Shown one piece after another: positions 1-7,501 of a stretch of DNA of 60,713 nucleotides (position 1 is the first letter of the stretch; every line of letters begins with the position of its first letter). This DNA comes from Bacteroidota bacterium (lineage in GTDB: Bacteria; Bacteroidota; Bacteroidia; Chitinophagales; Chitinophagaceae). The stretch is from positions 1 through 60,713 of the forward strand of contig JAKQEA010000129.1 of assembly GCA_029558715.1 (NCBI GenBank). Direction: 5' to 3'. Under the pieces are notes generated by a model. The model was not told the DNA's origin and did not search any database. It worked only from the letters and a program-made list of their open reading frames with translations. Both the position numbers and the translations under genes were made by a program.

Positions 1-46
1 ATCAGTATTGAATAGTAGCGATATATCTTATTTGAAGGCACAATTA

Positions 47-694
47 CTAAAGCTGCTTTAACTGTGCAATAGTTTTTTTGGGATCAGCGGATTTAAAAAC
101 AGTGTTACCGGCCACCAGCACATCAGCCCCGGCTGCAATAATAGATGCAGCATTCTCCACCGTTACCCCGCCGTCAATTTCAATATGTACTTTCAACCCT
201 CTTTCATCGATCATTTTGCGGAGTTGTTTTATTTTATCCAATGTATAAGGAATGAATTTCTGTCCGCCAAAACCAGGGTTCACACTCATCAGGCATACCA
301 GGTCAATATCATGGAGTATATCTCTTAAGCCTGAAACAGGAGTGTGAGGATTTACGGCCACACCGGCTCTCATGCCTAACGATTTTATCTGCTCAATATT
401 GCGGTGCAGGTGGCGGCAGGCTTCTATATGAACAGACAAAATATCAGCGCCGGCATTTTTGAATTGCTCTGCATATTTTTCCGGCTCTTCTATCATCAGG
501 TGCACATCACATACTTTGGTGGTGGCTTTACGGATAAACTCAATGATCATCGGGCCAAAACTTATATTAGGAACAAGGCGGCCATCCATCACATCCAGGT
601 GATACCAGTCTGCTTCACTTTCGTTCAGCATGGTACATTCATTTTTCAGGTTCAGGAAATCGGCAGCAAGTAGTGATGGGGCAACGATGGGCAT
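47..694 (-). CDS. rpe: Ribulose-phosphate 3-epimerase
   Basis: Interconverts D-ribulose 5-phosphate and D-xylulose 5-phosphate in the cytoplasmic pentose phosphate pathway. The 215-residue product has the usual family length and the full run of (beta/alpha)8-barrel motifs: PSLLAADF at residue 6, HLDVMDG at 32 (metal and acid-base residues), DVHLMIEEP near 63, VNPGFGGQKF near 138, then EIDGGVT and VAGNTVF, which bind the phosphate. The start is an ATG. The gene begins 28 bases after the stop of the TPR lipoprotein gene on the same strand, so the two are probably co-transcribed. The identification rests on family motifs and is firm. Confidence 0.96.
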   Translation of the reverse strand: MPIVAPSLLAADFLNLKNECTMLNESEADWYHLDVMDGRLVPNISFGPMIIEFIRKATTKVCDVHLMIEEPEKYAEQFKNAGADILSVHIEACRHLHRNIEQIKSLGMRAGVAVNPHTPVSGLRDILHDIDLVCLMSVNPGFGGQKFIPYTLDKIKQLRKMIDERGLKVHIEIDGGVTVENAASIIAAGADVLVAGNTVFKSADPKKTIAQLKQL

Positions 695-722
695 AATGAC
701 TTATTTGCGCTGCAAGATAAAT

Positions 723-1730
723 CTATTTGAGATTATCTGCAGAGTCTTTAGCAACAGTAAAAGTATTGTCGAGGCCATATGCCCTTTGATAATTCAGTTT
801 GGCTTCTTCTTTTAGCCCCATGGCCTGCTGACATTTGGCTATCCAGTAATAATTGTCTGCAAACTTAGGTGAGATGGTAAGGGCCAGGTTGAATACTTTC
901 AGGGCATCCGGATATCTTTTCATCTCAAACAGGAGGGATCCTTTTTCAATATATCCATCCAGGAAATAATAGTCATGTTTAACAGCCTCATCAAACAATG
1001 AAAGCGCCTTTGCCTTATCATTGTTGTTGGCATAATAAATACCCTTGTAATAATAGGGCTCTGCATGAACACCCTGCGAATCAACCCTGATCAGTGAGTC
1101 GCATAAGGAAAGTACCCGGTTGTTTTTTGTCTCTGCATATTTTAAAGCGAGTATATAATTGAGCTCCACATCAAAAGGGGTAAGATTGTAGGCTTTTTCT
1201 AAAATAGCTATAGCTTCAGTGCTATTGCCTTTTTTGCCCAGCAGATCAGCTTTCATTTTCAATACATCTACCTGCTCAGGATTTTTTTCCAATATGCTGT
1301 TACAAGCATTGAGGGCATCCTCTGTTTTGCCAGCTGCGTCATAGCCACGGGCAAGGCTTAGTTGCAACAAAAAACTGGAGGGAATATCTTTAATGGCAGT
1401 ATTTAAAAAAAGAAGGGCTTCGTCCGGGTTTTTATCAGTCAGTAAAGTAGCAATACCAAAAGCATATTTTTCTTCTTTCTTCAACGACCAGGCTTTTTGA
1501 AAATCAGCCAGGGCTGGTTCGGGCAGATTGTTTGTATTCAATAAGATGGCCCGGCGAAAATATAATTCATCATTACCCGGTTCCTGCCTGATGCTATCCG
1601 TAAGCGGGGCAAAAGGAGTTTTTTTCAATAATTCATCGTACTGTGAAACGGATGTTTCATTATCATTACAGGCATTGATCAAAATCAGGAACAAAGCAAA
1701 GGGGAGGGCTATTTTTGCAAACTTATTCAT
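723..1730 (-). CDS. TPR-repeat lipoprotein
   Basis: A 335-residue lipoprotein made almost wholly of tetratricopeptide repeats. I use the ATG at 1730; a TTG two codons upstream would add only two residues. The N-terminus is a type II signal peptide with lipobox LINAC, giving lipidation at Cys21. After it come about seven to eight degenerate 34-residue TPR helices (for example the segments around PEPALADFQKAW, KTEDALNACNSIL, NSTEAIAILEKAYNL, DKAKALSLFDEAV and RYPDALKVFNLAL). Such proteins act as periplasmic or outer-membrane scaffolds; the partner here is unknown. It sits upstream of rpe in the same transcription direction, but no functional link to rpe is evident. Confidence 0.85.
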   Translation of the reverse strand: MNKFAKIALPFALFLILINACNDNETSVSQYDELLKKTPFAPLTDSIRQEPGNDELYFRRAILLNTNNLPEPALADFQKAWSLKKEEKYAFGIATLLTDKNPDEALLFLNTAIKDIPSSFLLQLSLARGYDAAGKTEDALNACNSILEKNPEQVDVLKMKADLLGKKGNSTEAIAILEKAYNLTPFDVELNYILALKYAETKNNRVLSLCDSLIRVDSQGVHAEPYYYKGIYYANNNDKAKALSLFDEAVKHDYYFLDGYIEKGSLLFEMKRYPDALKVFNLALTISPKFADNYYWIAKCQQAMGLKEEAKLNYQRAYGLDNTFTVAKDSADNLK

Positions 1731-1797
1731 AGGCAAAACTAAATTATTTTAGCGGCGAGTATGACAATAATCTGACAAACCAACGTAACAACGAAAA

Positions 1798-1805
1798 TAC
1801 CTTTG
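1798..1805 (+). promoter_or_regulatory. Candidate Bacteroidota -7 element before the TolB-like gene
   Basis: TACCTTTG matches the Bacteroidota sigma-A -7 consensus TAnnTTTG, 43 bases before the ATG of the propeller lipoprotein. No good TTTG -33 element is found at the usual 19-base spacing. A short inverted repeat, TGTCTG/CAGACA, follows at 1812-1831 and would lie in the 5' UTR. Confidence 0.4.
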
Positions 1806-1848
1806 CAGCCCTGTCTGCCAGATTACAGACACATTGAAACGAAATAAT

Positions 1849-2958
1849 ATGAAAAAACTTGTATTGCCCCTGCTAATTACTTCCAGTGCATTGCTGGTGA
1901 TCGCTTCCTGTAATAATTCTTCGAAACTGACAACTACTACTGACCCGGCGCTTGATACATTGCGTTACACGGAAGAGTTGCATTTGAAAAATGTACAGCA
2001 ACTGACCTTTGGGGGTGATAATGCAGAAGCTTATTGGAGTTTTGACGGGAAATACCTGGTTTTTCAACGTACCAATCCAAAAGAAGGAATCAACTGCGAC
2101 CAGATATTTGTTGGCAGAGTACCCACTAAACCGGGAGAGAAGTTTACCTACAAAATGGTAAGTACGGGTAAGGGCAGAACTACCTGTGCCTATTTTACAA
2201 AGGATGGAAAGCATATTATTTATGCATCCACTCACCTGGGAAGTGAAGATTGCCCGCCTGTTCCGGACAGGTCAAAGTATGGTAATAAATATATCTGGCC
2301 TTTATACAGCAGCTACGATATTTTCATGGCTGACCTTGATGGTAAGATCGTAAAGCAACTGACGAATTCAAAACAATACGATGCAGAAGCTACTTTATCA
2401 CCAGATGGAAAAAAGATGATCTATACCAGTACCAAGGATGGTGATATTGAATTGTATATTATGAATCTGAAAACAGGAGCAGAACAACGGATCACTAACA
2501 CATTGGGTTATGATGGCGGAGCATGGTTCAGTCCTGATGGCACTAAACTGATCTGGAGAGCATCAAGGCCAAAAACAGAATCAGAAATAAAAGAGTATAA
2601 AGAATTGCTGGCAGAGAACATGGTAGCCCCTACCAATATGGAAGTGTGGGTGGCCAATGCAGATGGCAGTAATGCAAGACAGGTAACATCTTATGGCCAG
2701 GCCAACTGGGCTCCCACTTATATGCCCGATAGCAAGCGGATCATCTTTGCCTCCAATCATGAATACAAAAGAGGATTTCCCTTCAATCTCTACACGATCA
2801 ATGAAGATGGAACCAACCTGCAAAAGGTAAGCCGTGATAAAGGCTTTGATGCATTCCCAATGTTTTCGCCTAATGGAAAGAAAATAGTGTTTTCCAGTAA
2901 CCGCAACAATGGTGGTACCAGGGATACGAATGTATTCATCGCTGACTGGGTGGAATAA
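1849..2958 (+). CDS. TolB-like (PD40) beta-propeller lipoprotein
   Basis: A 369-residue exported protein with WD40-like (PD40) propeller blades. An upstream in-frame TTG exists at 1834, but the ATG at 1849 gives a clean lipoprotein signal peptide with lipobox IASC (Cys21), so I take it as the start. Blade signatures recur about every 45-50 residues: SFDGKYLVF, FTKDGKHIIYAS, LSPDGKKMIYTS, FSPDGTKLIW, MPDSKRIIFAS and FSPNGKKIVFSSNR, six in all. The fold is shared with the TolB propeller, but there is no TolB N-terminal domain and no Tol-Pal gene nearby, so a role in Tol-Pal should not be assumed. It is probably a periplasmic or surface binding protein of unknown ligand. Confidence 0.82.
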   Translation: MKKLVLPLLITSSALLVIASCNNSSKLTTTTDPALDTLRYTEELHLKNVQQLTFGGDNAEAYWSFDGKYLVFQRTNPKEGINCDQIFVGRVPTKPGEKFTYKMVSTGKGRTTCAYFTKDGKHIIYASTHLGSEDCPPVPDRSKYGNKYIWPLYSSYDIFMADLDGKIVKQLTNSKQYDAEATLSPDGKKMIYTSTKDGDIELYIMNLKTGAEQRITNTLGYDGGAWFSPDGTKLIWRASRPKTESEIKEYKELLAENMVAPTNMEVWVANADGSNARQVTSYGQANWAPTYMPDSKRIIFASNHEYKRGFPFNLYTINEDGTNLQKVSRDKGFDAFPMFSPNGKKIVFSSNRNNGGTRDTNVFIADWVE

Positions 2959-3008
2959 GATTTCGGCATTTAATATTTAGCGTTTAGATTTGTTCCAAAA
3001 CTCTCATC

Positions 3009-3443
3009 ATGGAAACAGGAATGCTGCATCTTCATAATGTGCTTCGTTGGGTCATCTTGTTATTATTGCTGCTAACCCTTTACCAGGCATTTACTAAGAA
3101 AGAAAGTATCCGCAGCAGCAGTCTATGGCTGATGATAGCGGCGCATACCATGTTATTCATCGGTTTGTACCAGTTTATTGCCGGCAGGTATGGTATTACT
3201 AAGGGGTTGCCAGAGGGTGTGGAGTTGATGAAAGATTCTTTCTATCGTTTTTATTGGGTGGAACATCCCTTGCTGATGATCGTTGCCATTATTCTAATTA
3301 CACTGGCCCGTAGCAAAGCCAAAGTGCTGAATTATAAAAACGCAGGTTGGTTATTATTGATAGCACTGATCTTTATTTTAGTAGCTATTCCATGGCCATT
3401 CCGTGAAGCCGGCGCTGGCAGGGCCTGGTTCCCGGGTATGTAG
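3009..3443 (+). CDS. Four-helix membrane protein, conserved hypothetical
   Basis: A 144-residue inner-membrane protein with four predicted transmembrane helices: around VLRWVILLLLLLTLY, LWLMIAAHTMLFIGLY, HPLLMIVAIILITLA and WLLLIALIFILVAIP. It starts with ATG 50 bases after the propeller gene. Histidines near the membrane faces (HLHNVLRW, AAHTMLF, VEHPLLM) recall small cytochrome-b-like proteins, and I recall similar Bacteroidota proteins being loosely labelled that way, but there is no clear bis-His heme pattern. The function is unknown. The C-terminal tail ending PFREAGAGRAWFPGM is likely cytoplasmic or periplasmic and ordered by conserved aromatic residues. Confidence 0.72.
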   Translation: METGMLHLHNVLRWVILLLLLLTLYQAFTKKESIRSSSLWLMIAAHTMLFIGLYQFIAGRYGITKGLPEGVELMKDSFYRFYWVEHPLLMIVAIILITLARSKAKVLNYKNAGWLLLIALIFILVAIPWPFREAGAGRAWFPGM

Positions 3444-3465
3444 TACTGCAATTTTGAGATAATAT

Positions 3466-3515
3466 AAAGCCTGAAGTATGCTGTTGAATCAACAAATCCT
3501 TCAGGCTTTTAATTT
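3466..3515. terminator. Terminator between convergent genes
   Basis: An 11-bp perfect stem AAAGCCTGAAG/CTTCAGGCTTT (3466-3476 with 3499-3509) has a 22-base loop that contains its own small hairpin (TGTTG/CAACA). It is followed by T-rich sequence on both strands and separates the four-helix membrane protein from the convergent NTF2-like gene. Confidence 0.8.
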
Positions 3516-3534
3516 TAATATGGGGTATGAGGGA

Positions 3535-3960
3535 TCACTTCTTTTCTTCGCGGTAAAATATTTTGCTGACGATCTTCCAGCCGTCTTTGGTTTTCAGCAG
3601 ACCCATAATGTCGTGAAAATAAAAAGTAGGGTATTCAATGGTCAGCTTGGCCGTAGCGGCGTTGCCGAATACCTGTATGCTTTCAATTTTTGTTTTCCTG
3701 TTTTGCCTGTTGCCGGTGTTCTTCATCCTGGCCATAAAATCTTTTAGGGAAACAATTATCAGCGTATCATTCCGCATATACTGCATCTGCCCGGTGGGAC
3801 TGAAGGCTTTGGAGAAAAGCACACTATCACCGTTGGTACCGCCATCCATATAATAATTACAAACTGTTTCTATGTCTTTGATCGTTTGGGGGTCTGTCTG
3901 GGCGGCCATATCCAACCGGGAAAATGCAAACAGCAGGCAGATGAAAAATATCTTTTTCAT
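3535..3960 (-). CDS. Exported NTF2-like (putative lumazine-binding type) protein
   Basis: A 141-residue exported protein of the cone-shaped NTF2/SnoaL-like fold, closest by pattern to the putative lumazine-binding subgroup common in Bacteroidota. The open frame extends 46 codons upstream, but the ATG at 3960 begins a classic signal peptide (MKKIFFICLLFAFSRLDMAAQ), so that is the start. Features seen are an N-terminal helix with YYMDGG, the segment AFSPTGQMQYM, and the terminal strand pair KTKDGWKIVSKIFYREEK, typical of the last two beta strands of this fold. Ligand and role are unknown; periplasmic or secreted location is inferred from the signal peptide. Confidence 0.75.
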   Translation of the reverse strand: MKKIFFICLLFAFSRLDMAAQTDPQTIKDIETVCNYYMDGGTNGDSVLFSKAFSPTGQMQYMRNDTLIIVSLKDFMARMKNTGNRQNRKTKIESIQVFGNAATAKLTIEYPTFYFHDIMGLLKTKDGWKIVSKIFYREEKK

Positions 3961-4024
3961 ATTATAATTTTTATTGAAAATAAAGGATGCTGCCAGAAGA
4001 AAAATCAAAATAGGATGAGCGGTC

Positions 4025-4390
4025 CTATTTTTTAATGTATTCATTAAAGGACAGCTTATTACCAAAGGGATCCTGCACCAGGAGTTCCAGTGTGCCATAA
4101 AAGGTTTTATTTAAGCTGGGACGGTAATATTTATATGGCCTGCTTTGTAGTTCTGCAAAATACTTTTCTATTTCATTGCAAATAATAAATACTCTAACTC
4201 CAGGCACACTGTCGCCATGATGTTCCGAAAGATGAAATTCAATATCATCTCTTTTAATGCCGATATAATAAGGTGTATCCGGCTCAAACTGGTGTTCAAA
4301 AGTAACTTCAAACCCCAGCCAGTTAATATAAAACTCTTTGGCTTTCTGCAAATCAAAAATGCGTATGATAGGAATGGTTTTTTGTAACAT
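4025..4390 (-). CDS. VOC-superfamily (glyoxalase/bleomycin-resistance-like) protein
   Basis: A 121-residue cytoplasmic protein of the vicinal oxygen chelate fold. I choose the ATG at 4390 (MLQKTIPIIRIFD) because the upstream extension of the frame has no domain character and the core begins here. Typical features are the paired beta-alpha-beta-beta-beta modules, the motif FYINWLGFEVTFEH, the metal-side strand DIEFHLSEHHGD and the closing LLVQDPFGNKLSF. The arrangement and length resemble the glyoxalase/bleomycin-resistance branch that sequesters or modifies small molecules. Actual resistance activity cannot be claimed from sequence. It lies between the NTF2-like and phosphoesterase genes on the same strand. 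Confidence 0.8.
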   Translation of the reverse strand: MLQKTIPIIRIFDLQKAKEFYINWLGFEVTFEHQFEPDTPYYIGIKRDDIEFHLSEHHGDSVPGVRVFIICNEIEKYFAELQSRPYKYYRPSLNKTFYGTLELLVQDPFGNKLSFNEYIKK

Positions 4391-4464
4391 AATTCGGGTT
4401 TTATTATCAGATTTTTCAAATTCAGGGTTCTTAATTTTCCCTCTCAAGAAAGATTTAGAAAGGC

Positions 4465-4959
4465 TTACCTTTTCCCCAGCTCAATCACTTCACAATCCTT
4501 CATTTCCTTTCCATCGATCACAAAACGGATAAGGGTCCTCACTTTATGCCAGCCCTGTTTGCCTGCAGCACCGGGGTTCATATGCAGGCAATTAATTTTT
4601 TCATCATACATCACTTTCAGAATATGTGAATGACCGCTGATGAATAATTGCGGCTGGTGAATCAATAATTCCTTTCTTGTTTCCGGGTTGTACTTCGGTG
4701 GAGAACCACCGATATGCCGCATCATTATCTTCACTCCTTCGCAGGTAAAGACAAGTTGCTCTGGAAACCGGTTCCTGATCTCATTATCGTCAATATTACC
4801 ATAGACACCTTTGAGTGGTTTGAATGAAGCGAGTTGATCGGCCAGCTGCATTGTTCCAAAATCTCCAGCATGCCATATTTCGTTGCAGGTTTCAAAATGG
4901 TTGAAAACGGCATCGTCGAGAAAACTGTGTGTGTCTGATATTAATCCGATTCTTATCAA
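4465..4959 (-). CDS. YfcE/MJ0936-type metallophosphoesterase
   Basis: A 164-residue calcineurin-like phosphoesterase that should hydrolyse phosphodiester or phosphomonoester bonds using a dinuclear metal centre. All metal-binding blocks are present in order: ISDTHS (DxH), HAGDFG (GD), GNIDDNEIR (GN-D/H), MRHIGG and GHSHI (GHxH). Length matches the single-domain YfcE group. No upstream ATG is in frame, so the start is the TTG at 4959, placed exactly before the conserved IRIGLISDTH strand. The gene is divergent from hmgA across a 193-base gap. The physiological substrate is not predictable. Confidence 0.88.
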   Translation of the reverse strand: MIRIGLISDTHSFLDDAVFNHFETCNEIWHAGDFGTMQLADQLASFKPLKGVYGNIDDNEIRNRFPEQLVFTCEGVKIMMRHIGGSPPKYNPETRKELLIHQPQLFISGHSHILKVMYDEKINCLHMNPGAAGKQGWHKVRTLIRFVIDGKEMKDCEVIELGKR

Positions 4960-5152
4960 AAGAAATTGCTTTACATTTGAAATAGCAAATTACACTAAAT
5001 GCCTTTTCACCGAAACTTTACTTACTACATTGACAAACGGAAATGGAAATACTATTTCCTGATGGTCTCCCTGGAATTAGAGAAATAGAAAGGCAGATTC
5101 CTTCTTAATACCTAATTAACTAATTCCTCAATAAACTAATTAACTTATTACC
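4960..5152. promoter_or_regulatory. Divergent intergenic region with a repeated CTAATTAAC element
   Basis: This 193-base gap separates the divergent phosphoesterase and hmgA genes and must hold both promoters. Just before hmgA, the 9-mer CTAATTAAC occurs twice (near 5112 and 5135), within AT-rich sequence ending at the ATG. I could not find a convincing TTTG-N19-TAnnTTTG pair. The repeats could be an operator half-site pair or simple AT-rich sequence. Confidence 0.25.
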
Positions 5153-6310
5153 ATGCCTCACTATTATACACTCGGAACCATTCCGCATAAACGTCACACA
5201 CAGTTCCGCAAGACCGATGGCTCATTGTACAGCGAACAGTTATTTTCTACCGAAGGTTTCAGCGATGATTATGCCCTGCTTTACCATTGTCATCCGCCTA
5301 CTCAGATCATCAAAACAGAACCCCAGGTGGATGTAAGCCCGCAGGTGGCAGAAGAGAAAATGCTGAAGCACCGAAGCCTCGAAGGCTTTAAGATAAAGCC
5401 AGTGAAAGACTACCTGCAAAGCCGGATACCGGTACTGGTAAACAGTGATTGCCATATCGTACTTGCTGCGCCGCAGGAGAGCATGAAGGATTATTACTAT
5501 AAAAACACCGATGCTGATGAAATGATTTTTGTACATGAAGGCAGTGGTATTGTTCACACACAGTATGGAGAATTGCCTTTTTCTTATGGCGATTATATTG
5601 TGTTGCCAAGGGGAACGATTTACCAGATCAGCTTTAATACACCGGATAACCGGCTTTTTATTGTGGAATCCTTCTCGCCGCTGCGATATCCCAAACGCTA
5701 TATGAGCAAGTACGGTCAGCTGATGGAACACTCACCTTATTGTGAAAGAGATATCCGTCCGCCACAGGATCTGAAAACATTTGATGAAAAAGGAGATTTC
5801 CTGATCAAGGCAAAAAAGAAAGGGATGTTATATGGGCTGCATTATGGTACCCATCCTTTTGATGTCATTGGCTGGGATGGTTGTTGTTATCCCTATATTT
5901 TTTCTATTCATGATTTTGAACCCATCACCGGCCGGGTGCATATGCCACCACCCATTCACCAGACCTTTGAAACAAACTCTTTTGTAGTCTGCTCATTTGT
6001 GCCGAGGTTATATGATTATCACCCTAATGCTATCCCGGCACCATATAACCATAGTAATATCGACAGTGATGAAGTGTTGTATTATGTAGAAGGGGAGTTT
6101 ATGAGCCGCAAACATGTGACCAAAGGGATGATCACTTTACATCCTGCCGGGATACCGCATGGCCCGCATCCGGGTGCGGTTGAAAAGAGTATTGGCGCAA
6201 AAGAAACAAAGGAACTTGCTGTAATGGTAGATACATTCCGGCCGCTGATGCTAACAAAACAGGCGTTGGAAATCGAGAACAAAGATTATGTGATGAGCTG
6301 GGCTGAGTAA
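5153..6310 (+). CDS. hmgA: Homogentisate 1,2-dioxygenase
   Basis: A non-heme Fe(II) cupin enzyme that opens the ring of homogentisate to maleylacetoacetate in tyrosine and phenylalanine catabolism. The 385-residue protein is shorter than the 430-450 residues of proteobacterial and eukaryotic enzymes, as expected for the more divergent bacterial group. The N-terminus carries HKRHTQFRK and the substrate-side LLYHCHPPTQ. The C-terminal cupin holds the probable iron ligands: His in PYNHSNIDSDE, the Glu of that segment, and His in GIPHGPHPG; the metal assignment is by alignment from memory. No hppD or fahA neighbour is present, so the rest of the pathway must be elsewhere. Confidence 0.88.
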   Translation: MPHYYTLGTIPHKRHTQFRKTDGSLYSEQLFSTEGFSDDYALLYHCHPPTQIIKTEPQVDVSPQVAEEKMLKHRSLEGFKIKPVKDYLQSRIPVLVNSDCHIVLAAPQESMKDYYYKNTDADEMIFVHEGSGIVHTQYGELPFSYGDYIVLPRGTIYQISFNTPDNRLFIVESFSPLRYPKRYMSKYGQLMEHSPYCERDIRPPQDLKTFDEKGDFLIKAKKKGMLYGLHYGTHPFDVIGWDGCCYPYIFSIHDFEPITGRVHMPPPIHQTFETNSFVVCSFVPRLYDYHPNAIPAPYNHSNIDSDEVLYYVEGEFMSRKHVTKGMITLHPAGIPHGPHPGAVEKSIGAKETKELAVMVDTFRPLMLTKQALEIENKDYVMSWAE

Positions 6311-6336
6311 TTTGATTGTAACCAGGCTTTTTTGAA

Positions 6337-6366
6337 AAAGCCCTCCGGTTTCGGAGGGCTTTAAAA
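6337..6366. terminator. Bidirectional terminator between hmgA and small lipoprotein
   Basis: A perfect 11-bp GC-rich stem AAAGCCCTCCG/CGGAGGGCTTT (6337-6347 with 6352-6362) closes a four-base loop, with T-rich flanks on both strands. It serves the convergent hmgA and lipoprotein genes. Confidence 0.9.
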
Positions 6367-6368
6367 TT

Positions 6369-6641
6369 TTATCTTCCTTCAGAAGCATCTTCGCATTTCT
6401 CTACTTCTTTTCCTACTTCTTCCAAAAAGGCTTTATCATCCTTATATTTTTCCTGCATTTCTTTTTCAAATTTTTCCCGGGCTTCTTCAGCCGCTTCTTT
6501 AGCAGCCCCCTCTGCTTTATAGGCTTTTGCATTCAGATCACACCATTTTTGTGCGATAGATGCAGCGGTTGCTTTTCCGCCACAGGAGGTGAGAGTAAAA
6601 GCTGCTGCTAACACAGCAAGCAGTAGAAATTTTTGTTTCAT
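6369..6641 (-). CDS. Small helical lipoprotein, hypothetical
   Basis: A 90-residue lipoprotein. The type II signal peptide ends with lipobox LTSC (Cys20), followed by GGK. The mature part is almost all charged alpha helix: an Ala/Glu/Lys-rich stretch from about residue 40 to 80 (for example KAEGAAKEAAEEAREKFEKE) that likely forms an amphipathic helix or short coiled coil, with one cysteine near the C-terminus (VEKCEDASEGR). No family is recognised. A structural or stress-related envelope role is possible but unproven. It shares a bidirectional terminator with hmgA. Confidence 0.75.
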   Translation of the reverse strand: MKQKFLLLAVLAAAFTLTSCGGKATAASIAQKWCDLNAKAYKAEGAAKEAAEEAREKFEKEMQEKYKDDKAFLEEVGKEVEKCEDASEGR

Positions 6642-6792
6642 GTGTTTAATGGTTTATGTTTTCTGTGAAAACAGGTTTATAATATGCTACTGAAGATAGT
6701 TTTTCTTTTTCAAAAGAGCAGGGGTAATACTGCCTGCTATTCAAATAATAAGAACATTTTGAACAGCCTTGTTTAAGCAACCGGAAAAAATA

Positions 6793-6839
6793 TTTGGAAA
6801 GAAGTCATAGATTTTTATCTTTGTTAACCATTTGGTTAA
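6793..6839 (+). promoter_or_regulatory. tetR promoter with overlapping palindromic operator
   Basis: A full Bacteroidota promoter is visible: TTTG at 6793-6796, 19 bases, then TATCTTTG at 6816-6823. It is immediately followed by the palindrome TTAACC-ATTT-GGTTAA (6824-6839), which ends two bases before the ATG at 6842. A repressor bound there would cover the transcription start. The same palindrome, with one mismatch, occurs before the tolC-like gene, which points to autoregulation by the TetR-family protein. Confidence 0.72.
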
Positions 6840-6841
6840 AA

Positions 6842-7459
6842 ATGTCCAAAATCAGAAAAGATAAGACCACGGAAGAGCGGATACTGTCAGCTGCCAAGAA
6901 GATATTTGTTATGAAAGGCATGGCTGGTGCCCGGATGCAGGATATAGCAGATGAGGCCGGTATTAATAAAGCGCTGCTACATTACTATTTTAAGAACAAG
7001 GAAAAACTGTTTGAAGTGATCTTTCTGGAAGCAGCCGGCAAACTCTTTCCCAAGATCAACGAAATATTCCTGGCAGATAAACCCCTCTTTGAAAAGATCG
7101 AAAGTTTTTGTGATGAGTATATCACTATCGTCATGGAAAATCCTTACCTCCCATTGTTTGTATTGAATGAGATCAACCAGGATCCTGAATATTTTTTGAG
7201 CAAAGTATGGAAAGGAAAGAACCTGCCTCTGCCGGAAAAATTCCTGGCACAAATTGAAGAGGAAGTGGCGAAAGGAAGGATAAAAAGAATCAGCCCACTG
7301 CATTTACTGATGAACCTGATCTCAATGACTGTTTTCCCGTTCGTGGCGAAGCCTATGTTTCAGAAAAATCTTGGATTGGATGAATTACAGTTTCGCTCAG
7401 TAATGGAACAGCGGAAAAAGGAGATACCGCGGTTCATCATTGATGCAATAAAGAAATAA
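6842..7459 (+). CDS. TetR/AcrR-family transcriptional repressor
   Basis: A 205-residue regulator that probably represses itself and the exporter operon downstream. The frame is open 16 codons further upstream, but that would place the promoter and operator inside the gene; the ATG at 6842 gives a normal TetR length. The N-terminal helix-turn-helix is typical: RILSAAKKIFVMKGM, then MQDIADEAGINKALLHYYF and KNKEKLFEVI. The C-terminal ligand-binding domain (about residues 60-205) is helical and unassigned. The layout tetR plus HlyD-like, ABC ATPases and two permeases resembles the E. coli cecR-ybhGFSR cluster, so an inducer that is also an export substrate is a fair inference. Confidence 0.9.
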   Translation: MSKIRKDKTTEERILSAAKKIFVMKGMAGARMQDIADEAGINKALLHYYFKNKEKLFEVIFLEAAGKLFPKINEIFLADKPLFEKIESFCDEYITIVMENPYLPLFVLNEINQDPEYFLSKVWKGKNLPLPEKFLAQIEEEVAKGRIKRISPLHLLMNLISMTVFPFVAKPMFQKNLGLDELQFRSVMEQRKKEIPRFIIDAIKK

Positions 7460-7475
7460 TTTTTTTGCTATTATG

Positions 7476-7491
7476 TTAACTATCTGGTTAA
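7476..7491 (+). promoter_or_regulatory. Second TetR-type operator, before the tolC-like gene
   Basis: TTAACT-ATCT-GGTTAA matches the operator at 6824-6839 in arm sequence (one mismatch) and in the four-base spacing. It lies 17 bases after the tetR stop and 10 bases before the tolC-like ATG. A TTTG lies at 7464-7467 but no good -7 element is seen, so this may control an internal promoter or act as a roadblock. Confidence 0.6.
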
Positions 7492-7501
7492 ACTTATAAT
7501 T

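Noticed and set aside
1834-2958. TolB of a Tol-Pal system
   Set aside because: Only the propeller repeats match; the TolB N-terminal domain and neighbouring tol or pal genes are absent.
3961-4098. Upstream extension of the NTF2-like protein
   Set aside because: It would put a signal peptide in the middle of the protein and overlap the neighbouring VOC-protein gene.
6794-6841. Longer TetR protein starting at 6794
   Set aside because: The region contains the promoter and operator, and the helix-turn-helix domain starts normally from 6842.
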